A stretch of DNA of 35,762 bases from a virus. Positions 7,501-14,692 of this stretch are shown here, piece by piece. Position numbers and translations under genes: made by a program. Under the pieces are notes generated by a model that worked only from the letters and a program-made list of their open reading frames with translations, ran no database searches and was not told where the DNA came from. The stretch covers positions 1-35,762 of IMG/VR virus record IMGVR_UViG_3300021600_000013; one strand, written 5' to 3'. Every line of letters begins with the position of its first letter. Position 1 is the stretch's first letter.

Positions 7501-7977
7501 TGCCCACTCATAGTGCGCTGTTAATGTCTTAATCTCATTAATATATCCGCTTGGAATAACCTCAAAGTTAATCACTCCAATGCTCTGCTTGAACAATGGA
7601 TCAGTGCCGCTTGTAATCTTGTAAATCCTTGAAGCAAGCCAATCCTGAGCATCCTCTGCATCGCATGGCAGATGGCTCTTGCGGACCACTGCATAAGCAG
7701 TAAGCGGAAAGCTTGTGATGTATAGCTGCTTGCATCCACTTACTTTGTATGCATCAGTCTTGACAACTGTCACCTTGCCGCGCTTAGCCCAGAACAATGT
7801 GCCCTGCTTAGCATCGAAGTTGGTAACAACCTCCGCTTGACCATTGCCGATATAATGCACCCAAGCCTTTTCGTTGCCATTAGCGTTAAGCTCGCAAAGT
7901 CCAAACTGCTTGTCGAAGATATTGGCAACCTCAATGCGCTGATTGAGCCGTTCGATTATGGTCTTAAGTAGATTCAT
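4555..7977 (-). CDS. Long tail fibre / receptor-binding protein with internal repeats
   Basis: An 1140-residue protein. Residues 1-200 form a distinct domain with spaced Cys (C28, C83, C105, then CYDIC and CTPC near 177-197), probably the virion-attachment end. From about 274 come three repeats of about 98 residues, each with GTAPIASSGGxTPDISI (or ASAPIASSGG), then DGYLSxxDWxTFNGKF, then YLDG..(P)FPTIP. Looser copies of the DW-TFN-K motif recur near 804 and 885. Residues about 595-760 form a separate beta domain, and the C-terminus (about 980-1140) looks like a receptor-binding tip. Such GYLS-DW-TFN-K repeats are common in fibres of Bacteroidota phages. Its size and position between connectors and lysis genes support the call. 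Confidence 0.8.
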   Translation of the reverse strand: MNLLKTIIERLNQRIEVANIFDKQFGLCELNANGNEKAWVHYIGNGQAEVVTNFDAKQGTLFWAKRGKVTVVKTDAYKVSGCKQLYITSFPLTAYAVVRKSHLPCDAEDAQDWLASRIYKITSGTDPLFKQSIGVINFEVIPSGYINEIKTLTAHYEWACVSVDFDIQVITTTEDGCYDICQTGDIPLPDLPACTPCLTEVAVDGVTIIGNGTAADPLSAIGAGGGAIVVQDEGVEVTPVATTLNFTGAGVTASLISPGVVEVNVPGGGSGGVTSVSGTAPIASSGGSTPDISISQASTSTDGYLSQADWDTFNGKFDVPTGTNADYLDGTGAPTPFPTIPAAQVNSDWNSVSGVSEILNKPTIPILPATIVEDVTASAPIASSGGTNPDISISQADTSTDGYLSQTDWNTFDGKFNVPTGTITDYLDGLGSPQPFPTIPNAQVNSDWNSTSGVSEILNKPTIPILPATIVESVSGTAPIASSGGVTPDISITQADGSTDGYLSSTDWSTFNGKFDVPTGTNADYLDGTGTPTLFPTIPTGTVTSVDLTMPVAFTVTGNPVTSSGTLAVAAAGVATQYIRGDGQLANFPTSSGGGSSVSYYLNGSVAQGTLGGVAFKQMSGTPVIGAGTDFTINADGYIQSFITDASVPNQLAIPAGNWNFEMYFSSSSAGGTPRFYIELYKLSAGTLTLLASNSANPEFITNGTAVDLYTTAVSVPSTVLLAADRLAIRVYVIHSSKTITLHTEDNHLCQVITTFSTGLTSLNGLTVQTQLLAVGTSGTDFAISSATDTHTFNLPTASASKRGALSSADWTTFNSKGSGTITSVTGTAPIASSGGATPAISIADAAADGTTKGAAAFTAADFNATAGLVSIDYTNGQAASASAKGFLTSADWTTFNGKQAAITPAALTKVDDTNVTLTLGGTPTTALLQAASITAGWSGTLADARITSAATWNAKQNAITLTTTGTSGAATLTGATLNIPQYASGAGLIYKSTTDSVSFLSILNTVVYTQLISANTFTAGDIIRITYRTKKLLTNGAQTLRIYSNATADLSGTPLLLGAFSSLAVSRFAQIQRHLVIKSSTNNTETATTAFSVLTDIVNTGDFSTIALNWTNANYIVFALQNASALDTNYGSMYLIEKL
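6343..7158 (-). repeat. Three in-frame tandem repeats within the fibre gene
   Basis: Codons 274-372 (7158-6862), 373-471 (6861-6565) and 472-545 (6564-6343) encode diverged copies of the same unit of about 98 residues; the third is shorter. Copies 1 and 2 share the segment VNSDWNS(V/T)SGVSEILNKP, which copy 3 lacks. The DNA copies differ at many third positions, so the repeats are old or under protein-level selection rather than freshly duplicated. Confidence 0.85.
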
Positions 7978-8474
7978 GGTTTTGAAATCTGGTTTGATAT
8001 TTCTTCGACTAACAAGTCTGCATGTATTTGTAACATTGCATCTTGTTCCTCTTTTGTTGGCTGAAAGATTGTTCCGTATCCTTTAAAAGTTTTGTACTTT
8101 GGATTGCCGCTTGCAACTCCTTTCTCCAATCCTAATGCTTTGCCTGCTTCATCAGCTTGTAGGTAAATAAAAGAACTGAATCCTTGATTGCTAACACTTG
8201 ATTGGTCTGTTCCAAAAGAGCGTTTCAAGAATCCTGTAAGTTCCAAAGGTGGCTTTCCGTTTGCCGCTTTTATCTTTGCGTATGCTTTTGAATAGGGAAC
8301 TGTTGGAAGAAAGTTACCTGCTTGGTTTTGACCTCTGCCAGTATCAATTCCAAAGATACGAATGTACATCTCGCGCCTCATGTCAAGCACTGCCACAAAT
8401 AGCGGAGTAAAGCCTCCACTCCATTCGGAGAACAGCCCGTCAATCCTTTCGCTTATCTCCTTGGGTGTAGCCAT
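7974..8474 (-). CDS. Tail-completion / virion morphogenesis-like protein
   Basis: 166 residues from ATG 8474, which shares its A with the upstream stop (TAATG). It contains PYSKAYAKIKAANGKPPLELTGFLKRSF, close in pattern to the YA-x-K-x(n)-G-x-x-PL-x-LTG-x-L-x-x-S motif of phage virion morphogenesis (P2 gpS / Mu gpG-like) and head-tail closure proteins. There are no membrane segments or Cys. Its location between capsid and fibre genes fits a head-tail joining or tail-terminating role. The family link rests on one motif. Confidence 0.5.
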   Translation of the reverse strand: MATPKEISERIDGLFSEWSGGFTPLFVAVLDMRREMYIRIFGIDTGRGQNQAGNFLPTVPYSKAYAKIKAANGKPPLELTGFLKRSFGTDQSSVSNQGFSSFIYLQADEAGKALGLEKGVASGNPKYKTFKGYGTIFQPTKEEQDAMLQIHADLLVEEISNQISKP

Positions 8475-9511
8475 TATGGAAGTGCTGTGACGTACTTCAT
8501 ATTTCTTCTGCAATCAAAGCACGTATTGTCATCTGGCAGTCGCATGTTCTGCAACATCGCTGTTAGCTCCTCGTTGTATCTCGTTGCCGCTATGTCGCGC
8601 CCTGCAATCATTCCATCGTTAGGGTCGGATGTTGCAAAGCCAGTGTTCACGCTAACTGTTGTGTTTACTCTTTGGTTTGGGCTTATTGTTAGCCCATAGT
8701 TATAAATCTCGACAGCCGTTGCATAAGCAAGCGGCATTGCCATCAATCCTCCTATGCTGCATAGCCAAGCTTCCCTGTCGCAGTTGACATTATAAACTAA
8801 TGACATCCCTTGCGTGTACTTCTTTGCCTTCGATGATAGCACATTGAAGCCATCAGTGGTCAGCTCGATTCCGATTGCATCAACAAACGGGCAAACGTGC
8901 ACTGCTCTCAAGCTACCTCCGCAATCAGTGCAACTGCCCTTTTTAGGAATCATCTTGGTGGTGTCGTAAAGCGACTCATAGACAAAAGCTAAATCCATCT
9001 TTCTGCGATTTGCTTTAAATGTCTTTCCGATAAACTGCTCAACTGCTTCCGATTGGTAGAAGAAAGAATCAATTAACTTTAAGGTGCTCATGTCATATAC
9101 AAATATCTCCACTGGCACTGCCATCGTATAGATGTCAATCTTGAAGTTTGACAAGTAAAAGTTTAAGAAGCTTAATGTGTTAGGATCAATCGTCACTCTG
9201 ATGCCAGTGTACTTTCCTGCTCCTACTGCAAGGTCCACATTGCTTGCGTTGGTAAGCACTTGACCGATGCGCTTAGACTCCACAACAGTGTCCGCCTTCA
9301 TCATTGGACTTAAGCGGCTCAGTATATCAGTTGACATCTTGCGCCAGGCGAATGCTCGCTTTGCTTCAAAGAGCTCAACACCGGTATTGTATTGGTTTGT
9401 GATTAGCTGACCGAGCAAGGTCTGATTGATGCCTAAGTCATCGATGTAAAGCCCAGTAGTTGGCTCTGGTCTGTCGCAACCTTGTAAGCCGAGTAGAGAT
9501 TCGTAGCACAT
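8474..9511 (-). CDS. Virion structural protein, Cys-rich, downstream of capsid gene
   Basis: 345 residues, starting MCYESLLGLQGCDRPEPTTG. Cys pairs include CTDCGG (about residue 195) and CFDCRR near the C-terminus, which could bind zinc or form disulfides. The rest is mixed alpha/beta with no known catalytic motif. It follows the capsid gene behind its own terminator and promoter-like box. Position suggests a head-tail connector or decoration protein. No family is recognised. Confidence 0.55.
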   Translation of the reverse strand: MCYESLLGLQGCDRPEPTTGLYIDDLGINQTLLGQLITNQYNTGVELFEAKRAFAWRKMSTDILSRLSPMMKADTVVESKRIGQVLTNASNVDLAVGAGKYTGIRVTIDPNTLSFLNFYLSNFKIDIYTMAVPVEIFVYDMSTLKLIDSFFYQSEAVEQFIGKTFKANRRKMDLAFVYESLYDTTKMIPKKGSCTDCGGSLRAVHVCPFVDAIGIELTTDGFNVLSSKAKKYTQGMSLVYNVNCDREAWLCSIGGLMAMPLAYATAVEIYNYGLTISPNQRVNTTVSVNTGFATSDPNDGMIAGRDIAATRYNEELTAMLQNMRLPDDNTCFDCRRNMKYVTALP

Positions 9512-9529
9512 TGGCTGTCTTATTTTTCA

Positions 9530-9537
9530 CAAAGATA
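9530..9537 (-). promoter_or_regulatory. Bacteroidota-type -7 box TATCTTTG after the capsid terminator
   Basis: TATCTTTG on the minus strand matches TAnnTTTG, 18 nt upstream of the ATG at 9511 and directly downstream of the terminator at 9541-9566. It would restart transcription for the connector and fibre genes. No good -33 element is visible. Confidence 0.6.
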
Positions 9538-9540
9538 AAT

Positions 9541-9566
9541 AAAAAAGGAGAGGCTTGCACCTCTCC
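9541..9566 (-). terminator. Intrinsic terminator after the major capsid gene
   Basis: On the minus strand GGAGAGG (9566-9560), a 6-base loop and CCTCTCC (9553-9547) form a 7-bp stem followed by TTTTTT and AT-rich sequence. It lies 25 bp after the capsid stop codon. Confidence 0.85.
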
Positions 9567-9591
9567 CTTAATTCATTGCAATGTTAATTGC

Positions 9592-10635
9592 TTATGAGTT
9601 AACGATGCTTACGCAGTTAACGTAGTTAACTCCTGCAAGCTTATCAGATGCCTCATAGATGTTCGTAGGCAATGATGCAATCAGACCAGTTGTAGTTAAT
9701 ACAATTGATAAGTTTCCGCAGTCATCCTTCATTGTTAAGTCGCAAGGTACTCCTGCCGGTGTATACACTAACGTCTTAGAGTAGTTTGCGCCTGCCGTTG
9801 GAGTAACTCCTGTGTTCCAATCTGCAAGGTTGAATGACAACCACTGGATTGCTCCTGCCGTTGTTACCAATGCCTTGTTCTGAGAACCTTGAGCAGCTGC
9901 CAAACGAGAATCATAAGCGAAGCCGAAACCGTTTTGCTGACTGATAGCCAACAAATCAATTCCGAACTGAGAGCAGCATCCTGCCTTTACTGCATTGGCA
10001 TAACGCTGCATCCCTGCACCACCAAATGCAATCGGCGCACCTGGATAGTTAGCCATTGTAGTTGCTTGTAAGATGTCAGCCAAAGCGAATTCATTGATGA
10101 TGCCTGTTGATGCAATGGTTTTAATTACTAAGCAATCAGAAGTCACAGTAAAGAAATTCTCCACATCTGTTCCCCAGTTGCCGATGTCAGCAACAGCTTG
10201 AACAGCAGCAGCAGATGCAACCTTACGGTCTAACACATCCATTAAGCGCATGATTGACTCAAGCACATAACGGCTGTTCTCTTGGCAATGGCGAGCGATG
10301 TCAGCAGCATTGATCAATTGAGATGCAGTGTAAGTGTCAGTTGTTTCAACAGTGTAAGTCTGCGTTGAATCGCCATACGTGTTGTCAGATGTACAAGTTA
10401 AGATGTTGCCACCTTCCTCAACTTCCGTCTCAGGTAAACGCTGAATCCAACGAGCTTGAACTGTTTTAAGTTTTCCGTTTCCAGGTGCAACCTCAGTGCG
10501 AATCATTTTCGCGTTCTCAGGAGACAATAAGAATTCAAGGAATGGAAGCTGCTCGCGTTGACCAACCTCAATAAATAAATCACCCAAAGACATTTGTACA
10601 TTCGGGCACTCGGAAAGTATTCTTGATATAGACAT
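9592..10635 (-). CDS. Major capsid protein
   Basis: 347 residues, following the scaffold gene and flanked by its own promoter-like box upstream and a strong terminator downstream, as expected for the most abundant structural protein. It has a helical N-terminus (RILSECPNVQMSLGDLFIEVG), a Thr/Gln-rich stretch near 80-105, a central alpha/beta region and a beta-rich C-terminus (NYVNCVSIVNS). A short polar N-arm and Ala-rich helical spine (SAAAVQAVADIG) are compatible with an HK97-type fold. That fold is inferred from context and size, not a recognised signature. No maturation-protease gene is visible upstream. Confidence 0.75.
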   Translation of the reverse strand: MSISRILSECPNVQMSLGDLFIEVGQREQLPFLEFLLSPENAKMIRTEVAPGNGKLKTVQARWIQRLPETEVEEGGNILTCTSDNTYGDSTQTYTVETTDTYTASQLINAADIARHCQENSRYVLESIMRLMDVLDRKVASAAAVQAVADIGNWGTDVENFFTVTSDCLVIKTIASTGIINEFALADILQATTMANYPGAPIAFGGAGMQRYANAVKAGCCSQFGIDLLAISQQNGFGFAYDSRLAAAQGSQNKALVTTAGAIQWLSFNLADWNTGVTPTAGANYSKTLVYTPAGVPCDLTMKDDCGNLSIVLTTTGLIASLPTNIYEASDKLAGVNYVNCVSIVNS

Positions 10636-10741
10636 GATAGTCGTTTTTTATTGTAGAATTTTGTGCAACTTATTCTGAAGGCTGTTGCATTGATGCCTAC
10701 TTTTTTGCAGCTAAAGTCCTGCCGACTACCATAGAGAGTAG

Positions 10742-10749
10742 CAAAGGTA
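10742..10749 (-). promoter_or_regulatory. -7 box TACCTTTG for the capsid gene
   Basis: TACCTTTG on the minus strand matches TAnnTTTG and lies just after the terminator at 10751-10782. A TTG within the terminator loop stands 22 nt upstream, near the usual -33 spacing. The ATG of the capsid gene at 10635 is about 100 nt downstream, so the mRNA would have a long leader, in contrast to other promoters here. Confidence 0.55.
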
Positions 10750-10750
10750 A

Positions 10751-10782
10751 ATAAAAAAGCCGCACTCATAACAAGTGCGGCT
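10751..10782 (-). terminator. Intrinsic terminator after the scaffold gene
   Basis: On the minus strand AGCCGCACT (10782-10774), a 7-base loop and AGTGCGGCT (10766-10758) form a perfect 9-bp stem followed by six Ts in 10757-10751. It is 33 bp past the scaffold stop and directly upstream of the capsid promoter box. Confidence 0.9.
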
Positions 10783-10814
10783 CTAAAAACAATTAATCCC
10801 CGTACAAATATAGT

Positions 10815-11636
10815 TTATTTTGTGTAGAATCGAGGATTGATACCTTTTAATTTTCTATCCGACTGAATATCTAATTGCGGAATCGATGGATTGCGCATTG
10901 GAATCTTGCCGCCTGCATGTGGATTCTTTTGGATGATGCCTGCCTCTGTTGCCTCCTTAATAAGCACATCGCTCATTGTTAGGAATGAGCCTGCTTTCTC
11001 CTTGCTCTTAAGCCGCTCGCCTGTTGCCTTATCCTTAACCACAAATGCGCCATCTTCCTCAAGGTCGATTGCATACTTATCAGTGACCGCTGACTTAAAG
11101 CCGCGAATGGTGTACTCGTTAACACTCGGATCAAGCTTTAATGCTCCAAGCTCTTTCTCGAATGAGCTGTTAATCTTGCTCGTCTTAATGTCGGTTGCAA
11201 CTTGCACCTTGTAGGATTCAAACTGTGTCATTACATCTTGCCTTGCGCTGTCAAGCTCATTGCTCTTGCGCTCAAGTGTCTTGTATTTTTTCTCCCACTC
11301 TTGTATCAGTGCTTCATTGCCGTTGCCAGATGCGCGCTTCTCCCAATCTTCGCGCTGCGTTTCAAATGCGCTCTTTGCTTTCTCTGATGCGTTGCGAATT
11401 ACTTCCTCAACCTTCTGCCCTTTGAAGTCTTCATCGGTTAGCACGATGCCAAACGGCTCAAATGCTTTGCGTGTTGCATTGGCGATTGTGCCCGTAAGCT
11501 TTCCAATCTTGCCGCTTACTTCTTCCTGCTTAATCCAGTGCTCTTGAAATTTTTCTTTTGCCGCTTCGAGGTCGGCTGCTTCTTCGAGGTTGAGGAACTT
11601 CATCAGCTCCAGTGCTTCCTCCTGTTTGATTGCCAT
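10815..11636 (-). CDS. Capsid scaffolding protein
   Basis: 273 residues, highly charged and helical, with coiled-coil character over about residues 5-150 (LEEAADLEAAKEKFQEHW, then KKYKTLERKSNELDSARQDV) and a basic C-terminus ending KGINPRFYTK. That composition and the position directly before the capsid gene are typical of phage scaffolds, which nucleate procapsid assembly through C-terminal basic residues. The start at 11636 overlaps a possible small upstream ORF by 107 bp; an internal Met at residue 12 (11603) is an alternative start. It lacks a protease signature. Confidence 0.75.
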   Translation of the reverse strand: MAIKQEEALELMKFLNLEEAADLEAAKEKFQEHWIKQEEVSGKIGKLTGTIANATRKAFEPFGIVLTDEDFKGQKVEEVIRNASEKAKSAFETQREDWEKRASGNGNEALIQEWEKKYKTLERKSNELDSARQDVMTQFESYKVQVATDIKTSKINSSFEKELGALKLDPSVNEYTIRGFKSAVTDKYAIDLEEDGAFVVKDKATGERLKSKEKAGSFLTMSDVLIKEATEAGIIQKNPHAGGKIPMRNPSIPQLDIQSDRKLKGINPRFYTK

Positions 11637-11751
11637 AGTCTATTGTTATTGGTATTAGTTTTAATTCTCTTGCACCTCGCTTGATAAGTTCAGTAGCGAG
11701 TACATCAGAGGCACGCTTGATTGTGCCATCGCTCATGATGTAGTATGTCAT
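11530..11751 (-). CDS. Small ORF upstream of and overlapping the scaffold gene
   Basis: 73 residues from ATG 11751, or 68 from the in-frame ATG at 11736 (MSDGTIKRASDVLATELIKR). The first 40 residues look like normal protein. The C-terminal 35 (Gly/Ser/Arg-rich, RRSSRPRSGKRK) overlap the scaffold start in another frame, so either the overlap is real or the scaffold begins later. A TATCTTTG box ends 4 nt before ATG 11751, so RNA from it would be almost leaderless for that start. Function unknown; a small head protein is possible. Confidence 0.5.
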   Translation of the reverse strand: MTYYIMSDGTIKRASDVLATELIKRGARELKLIPITIDYGNQTGGSTGADEVPQPRRSSRPRSGKRKISRALD

Positions 11752-11755
11752 GAAG

Positions 11756-11763
11756 CAAAGATA
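11756..11763 (-). promoter_or_regulatory. -7 box TATCTTTG before the scaffold operon
   Basis: TATCTTTG on the minus strand ends 4 nt before the ATG at 11751. Just upstream lies AATCAAAAGTT (11777-11767), an 11-base word also present next to the same box at 27293-27300. It would drive the small ORF and the scaffold gene. Confidence 0.6.
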
Positions 11764-11775
11764 TAAAACTTTTGA

Positions 11776-12684
11776 TTATGTATAACCTTCTGACTTCGCT
11801 CTTGCAATCACACTTGGCGGAACTTTCTGCTTGATCACTGGCACAAGGAAGTGGCGGCAGTTCCAACCACCAACAAAGGTAAAGATGCTGCGTGAGTCAG
11901 TGCCATCGATGCGCCCATCCCAAGTGCCATTGCGAATGTCATTGATGCCTGCGCTGTTCTTGCCATCGCCCCATTGCTCAATCTCCTTACGATGGAAGAC
12001 AGCCCCTTCGCGATGTGCGCAGAACGGTCTTGTTGTAGGTATCTCGCCGCCCAAGTATTGGAAGTAATCAATGCCGAGTTCCTCATTGACAGTCGCCGCA
12101 TAGCTTCTGTCTGCAATGGCTTGCGCTGTGTTGGCTGTGGTGCGAACGTTGGCAAGCAGCCTGCCATCTGTGGTCTCTGTTCCCTCAATCACTCCTTGCA
12201 ATGCTTTTACCGCTTGGTTAAGTGGAGCTCTTGCCGCTACGTTGGCCGTCAGCTGCTCAAGGAATGGCTGTGTCACATTCTCCTTAAGGCCTGAGCCAAA
12301 GAACGCATTGATGGCATTCTGCTTGGAGATGGCAAGGAGTTGCCGCTGTACATTGTCTGGTTGGAATGAAGCATCAATCTTCTTAGCAATGTCATCTGTG
12401 AGCTGCACACCTTCATCGATGGAACTCAAGAAGGATTGCACAGCATCCTTGTACTCACCGCCTGCAAGTACCTTGTTGAGCTCATCGGTTATCAGTCCAA
12501 TTCTTCGAATGTTATCCTCGGTCTGTCGGATGTTGCCTGTTGCATCAACATCCATCTCCGCGAGTAGCGGGCCAAGTTTTCTCCACGCATCTCGCTGTGC
12601 CTTCTCTGCCGCCGTAACAATAGTCTCCGGCACAGTCTCAAGCATTTTAATCTTTCGCGCAACAAGTTCATCAAACGATGCCAT
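11776..12684 (-). CDS. MuF-like minor head protein
   Basis: 302 residues: a long helical N-terminal part (about 1-200), then a C-terminal domain with TTRPFCAHREGAVFHRKEIE and FTFVGGWNCRHFLVPV. These Cys/His-spaced segments match the pattern of the phage Mu gpF / SPP1 gp7 minor head family (R-P-x-C-x-x-x-x-G followed by W-N-C-R-H/C). Members bind the portal and are often packaged; some carry toxin domains, but none is evident here. The gene overlaps the end of the portal gene by 14 bp, the usual arrangement. Confidence 0.85.
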   Translation of the reverse strand: MASFDELVARKIKMLETVPETIVTAAEKAQRDAWRKLGPLLAEMDVDATGNIRQTEDNIRRIGLITDELNKVLAGGEYKDAVQSFLSSIDEGVQLTDDIAKKIDASFQPDNVQRQLLAISKQNAINAFFGSGLKENVTQPFLEQLTANVAARAPLNQAVKALQGVIEGTETTDGRLLANVRTTANTAQAIADRSYAATVNEELGIDYFQYLGGEIPTTRPFCAHREGAVFHRKEIEQWGDGKNSAGINDIRNGTWDGRIDGTDSRSIFTFVGGWNCRHFLVPVIKQKVPPSVIARAKSEGYT

Positions 12685-14578
12685 TCAATAAGGTTTGTTG
12701 TGCTTGTTGTATCGGATCAAGTGTCACTGCAATCTTTTCTGCTGCCTTGGCTCTGAGTGCTGCAATCTGTACGCTCATTGATAGGTCGAAGAATGTCGGT
12801 GCTTCTTGTGTTGGAATGTAGTCACGCATCAGCTCCATCACAAGTTGAGGTGCTGAGTTATGGAGAACATCTTGCCACTTCTCAACTGTGCCACTTGCAA
12901 GTCGAGCAAGCACATCTGCATTGCTCATAAGTAGCAACTCATCAGCGTTTACTATCAGCTCGAATAGAGCACTGCTTTCCTCGTCAGTGTAGTTGATTGC
13001 TCTGATGTAGTTGTACACGTTGCTGTATGTCACCGCAGGCGGAACTCCTGCCTTCACTCCTTCGCTGATGATAGCAAGGTAATCGCTTGGAGTACTGATG
13101 TCAAAGCTTGTTGGATAGACCAGATTAACACCGCCAAATAAATCGCCGTATCGCATCTTGCCCATTGTCACCAAGCAGAACTCATAGATGGTGAATAGCT
13201 GATCACTGATAGGCTTGATAAAAGCATATAATGCGCGGAGCTTATTTAAGCTTCCTGTTGCAGTCGATGCCTCACCGATAGTTCCACTTTCATCGCTTGA
13301 AGGTAAGTGCAGGATACGTCTTGATTTAGCCATCTGCTGCTCAATCTCTGTGCGCAGGAAGTTCAATGTCTCCATCGGAGGCGATACAAACTTCAAGTAC
13401 TCGCCGCTAAGTCCGCTGTCTCCTTCGCTCAATGATGTCTTTGGCTTGATAAGTAGCATACCCGTTGGACTAAATCGGCTCTTTACTCCGCTGCCTGAGC
13501 ATGAAGAACAAGTGCGATAGCCGCCGTTGATTGGATCGAATATCTGCCCGTCATTACACTTGTTACCTTCGCGATCAATGAACTCGCATATCTCCCCAAG
13601 TGCAACCATAAATGGGAATGCGCTTGTTGCCTTGCTCATCTGCAAGTAAGACTCATCGAGCACCACCTGGTCAAGCAATGGCACTGCCGTGATGAATGGC
13701 GATTGGAATGCAATCTCATCATTGATAAGTTGAGGTGCGCCCATCAGCTTTATGCATGGAACATATCCCAAGTTATGCTGAAAGTAAACATAAGGCTCAC
13801 TGAATGTCATGTCGCTCTTCTTGCCAGTCTGCTCAATTCGGTAGATGGCATTTTGGTCATAGAGCTCAAGCACAATGCCGCTCTCTTCCGTCTTGCTGCC
13901 CACCTTAACATGGCTGTGATCATCACTGATCACTAAGTAATACTCTCCAAACTTTTGACCTACAATGTTCTTGCAGTTGTAGTATGTTGGCATTGGGCGA
14001 AGTAACTCGTTGCCAATTACAGGCTGCTCAACTCCATCAATCTCAATCATCTCGATGTCATCTGGATAGATGGCAATGATACCATTGGCATCAACAAGCT
14101 TTAATGTTGGAAGCATGTTTTTAACAAACATCTCCAAGCTGCCAAACTTCTCAATCTCGGTATTCACATACCGCTGAAAGGTCTCCTCTGCAAAACGCTG
14201 ATCCAACTCAGGCGAGTATCTGATGCTCCAGTTCTGATCGGCGAACGCTCTGCTGATCGTTGCGCGGAAGTCCTCAAACACACTTAAGGTTGTAGCCTTA
14301 TAGTTTGCCTTGATATACAATGCCTGCGCATCCGTTTGATTGGGAGCACGCACCGATAGCAAGTGCTCAGGATAAACATCGGAGCGGCTATGCGGCAAGA
14401 TGCTATCATACATCTTGGCGGCAAAGTTGTAGCCGCTCCAATATTCTGGATACTGGCTCCCTGCTCGCTGTTTAGTGATAGGGTTGAGCGGAGTCGATGT
14501 TGTCATCTGCTCCCACCCCTTACGCTTAGCGGCAAATCGGTTTACTATTTTTTGAATGTCCTCAGATGAGAGTGCCAT
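12671..14578 (-). CDS. Portal protein with a four-Cys insertion
   Basis: 635 residues, large, directly before the MuF-like gene. It has a helical N-terminus, a wing-like beta region (about 150-290) and a C-terminal helical stem and crown (about 420-635, including RTEIEQQMAKSRRIL). Between them, residues 331-360 carry C331, C341, C357 and C360 (the last pair CSSC, followed by SGSG), a likely zinc-knuckle insertion. The dodecameric portal forms the DNA entry channel and docks terminase. The call rests on size, fold layout and synteny with MuF and the head genes. It starts 4 bp after a 36-residue Cys peptide gene. Confidence 0.8.
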   Translation of the reverse strand: MALSSEDIQKIVNRFAAKRKGWEQMTTSTPLNPITKQRAGSQYPEYWSGYNFAAKMYDSILPHSRSDVYPEHLLSVRAPNQTDAQALYIKANYKATTLSVFEDFRATISRAFADQNWSIRYSPELDQRFAEETFQRYVNTEIEKFGSLEMFVKNMLPTLKLVDANGIIAIYPDDIEMIEIDGVEQPVIGNELLRPMPTYYNCKNIVGQKFGEYYLVISDDHSHVKVGSKTEESGIVLELYDQNAIYRIEQTGKKSDMTFSEPYVYFQHNLGYVPCIKLMGAPQLINDEIAFQSPFITAVPLLDQVVLDESYLQMSKATSAFPFMVALGEICEFIDREGNKCNDGQIFDPINGGYRTCSSCSGSGVKSRFSPTGMLLIKPKTSLSEGDSGLSGEYLKFVSPPMETLNFLRTEIEQQMAKSRRILHLPSSDESGTIGEASTATGSLNKLRALYAFIKPISDQLFTIYEFCLVTMGKMRYGDLFGGVNLVYPTSFDISTPSDYLAIISEGVKAGVPPAVTYSNVYNYIRAINYTDEESSALFELIVNADELLLMSNADVLARLASGTVEKWQDVLHNSAPQLVMELMRDYIPTQEAPTFFDLSMSVQIAALRAKAAEKIAVTLDPIQQAQQTLLNGIV

Positions 14579-14581
14579 AAA

Positions 14582-14692
14582 TTAAGCAGCTTGTTTAATT
14601 GGATTTTTTGCAGTGCCGATTGTAGCTCCTGCCCAATTGCTGCCGCATTTTTTGCCGCCGCACATCTTGATTACTTTTGCTTTTGGTTTCAT
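14582..14692 (-). CDS. 36-residue Cys-motif peptide
   Basis: ATG 14692 overlaps the stop of the methyltransferase gene as ATGA, and TAA 14582 falls 4 bp before the portal start, so this ORF exactly fills the gap. The peptide is very basic, MKPKAKVIKMCGGKKCGSNW at its start, with a C-x4-C motif followed by GSNWAGATIGTAKNPIKQAA. Exact fit, coupling and good codon use argue that it is real. Possible roles are a metal-binding or nucleic-acid-binding peptide, a small virion component, or a substrate of the neighbouring enzymes. Nothing in the sequence decides between these. Confidence 0.7.
   Translation of the reverse strand: MKPKAKVIKMCGGKKCGSNWAGATIGTAKNPIKQAA

Noticed and set aside
5363-7524. 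Plus-strand ORFs within the fibre gene
   Set aside because: They arise from the biased codon composition of the repeat-rich fibre gene; several share the same reversed-repeat peptides.
10503-10769. Minus-strand ORF of 88 residues before the capsid gene
   Set aside because: Overlaps the capsid N-terminus by 133 bp and runs through the promoter region and terminator; protein-like composition is lacking.
11835-12691. Alternative frames over the MuF-like gene on both strands
   Set aside because: The MuF-like frame has clear motifs and correct operon overlaps; others do not.
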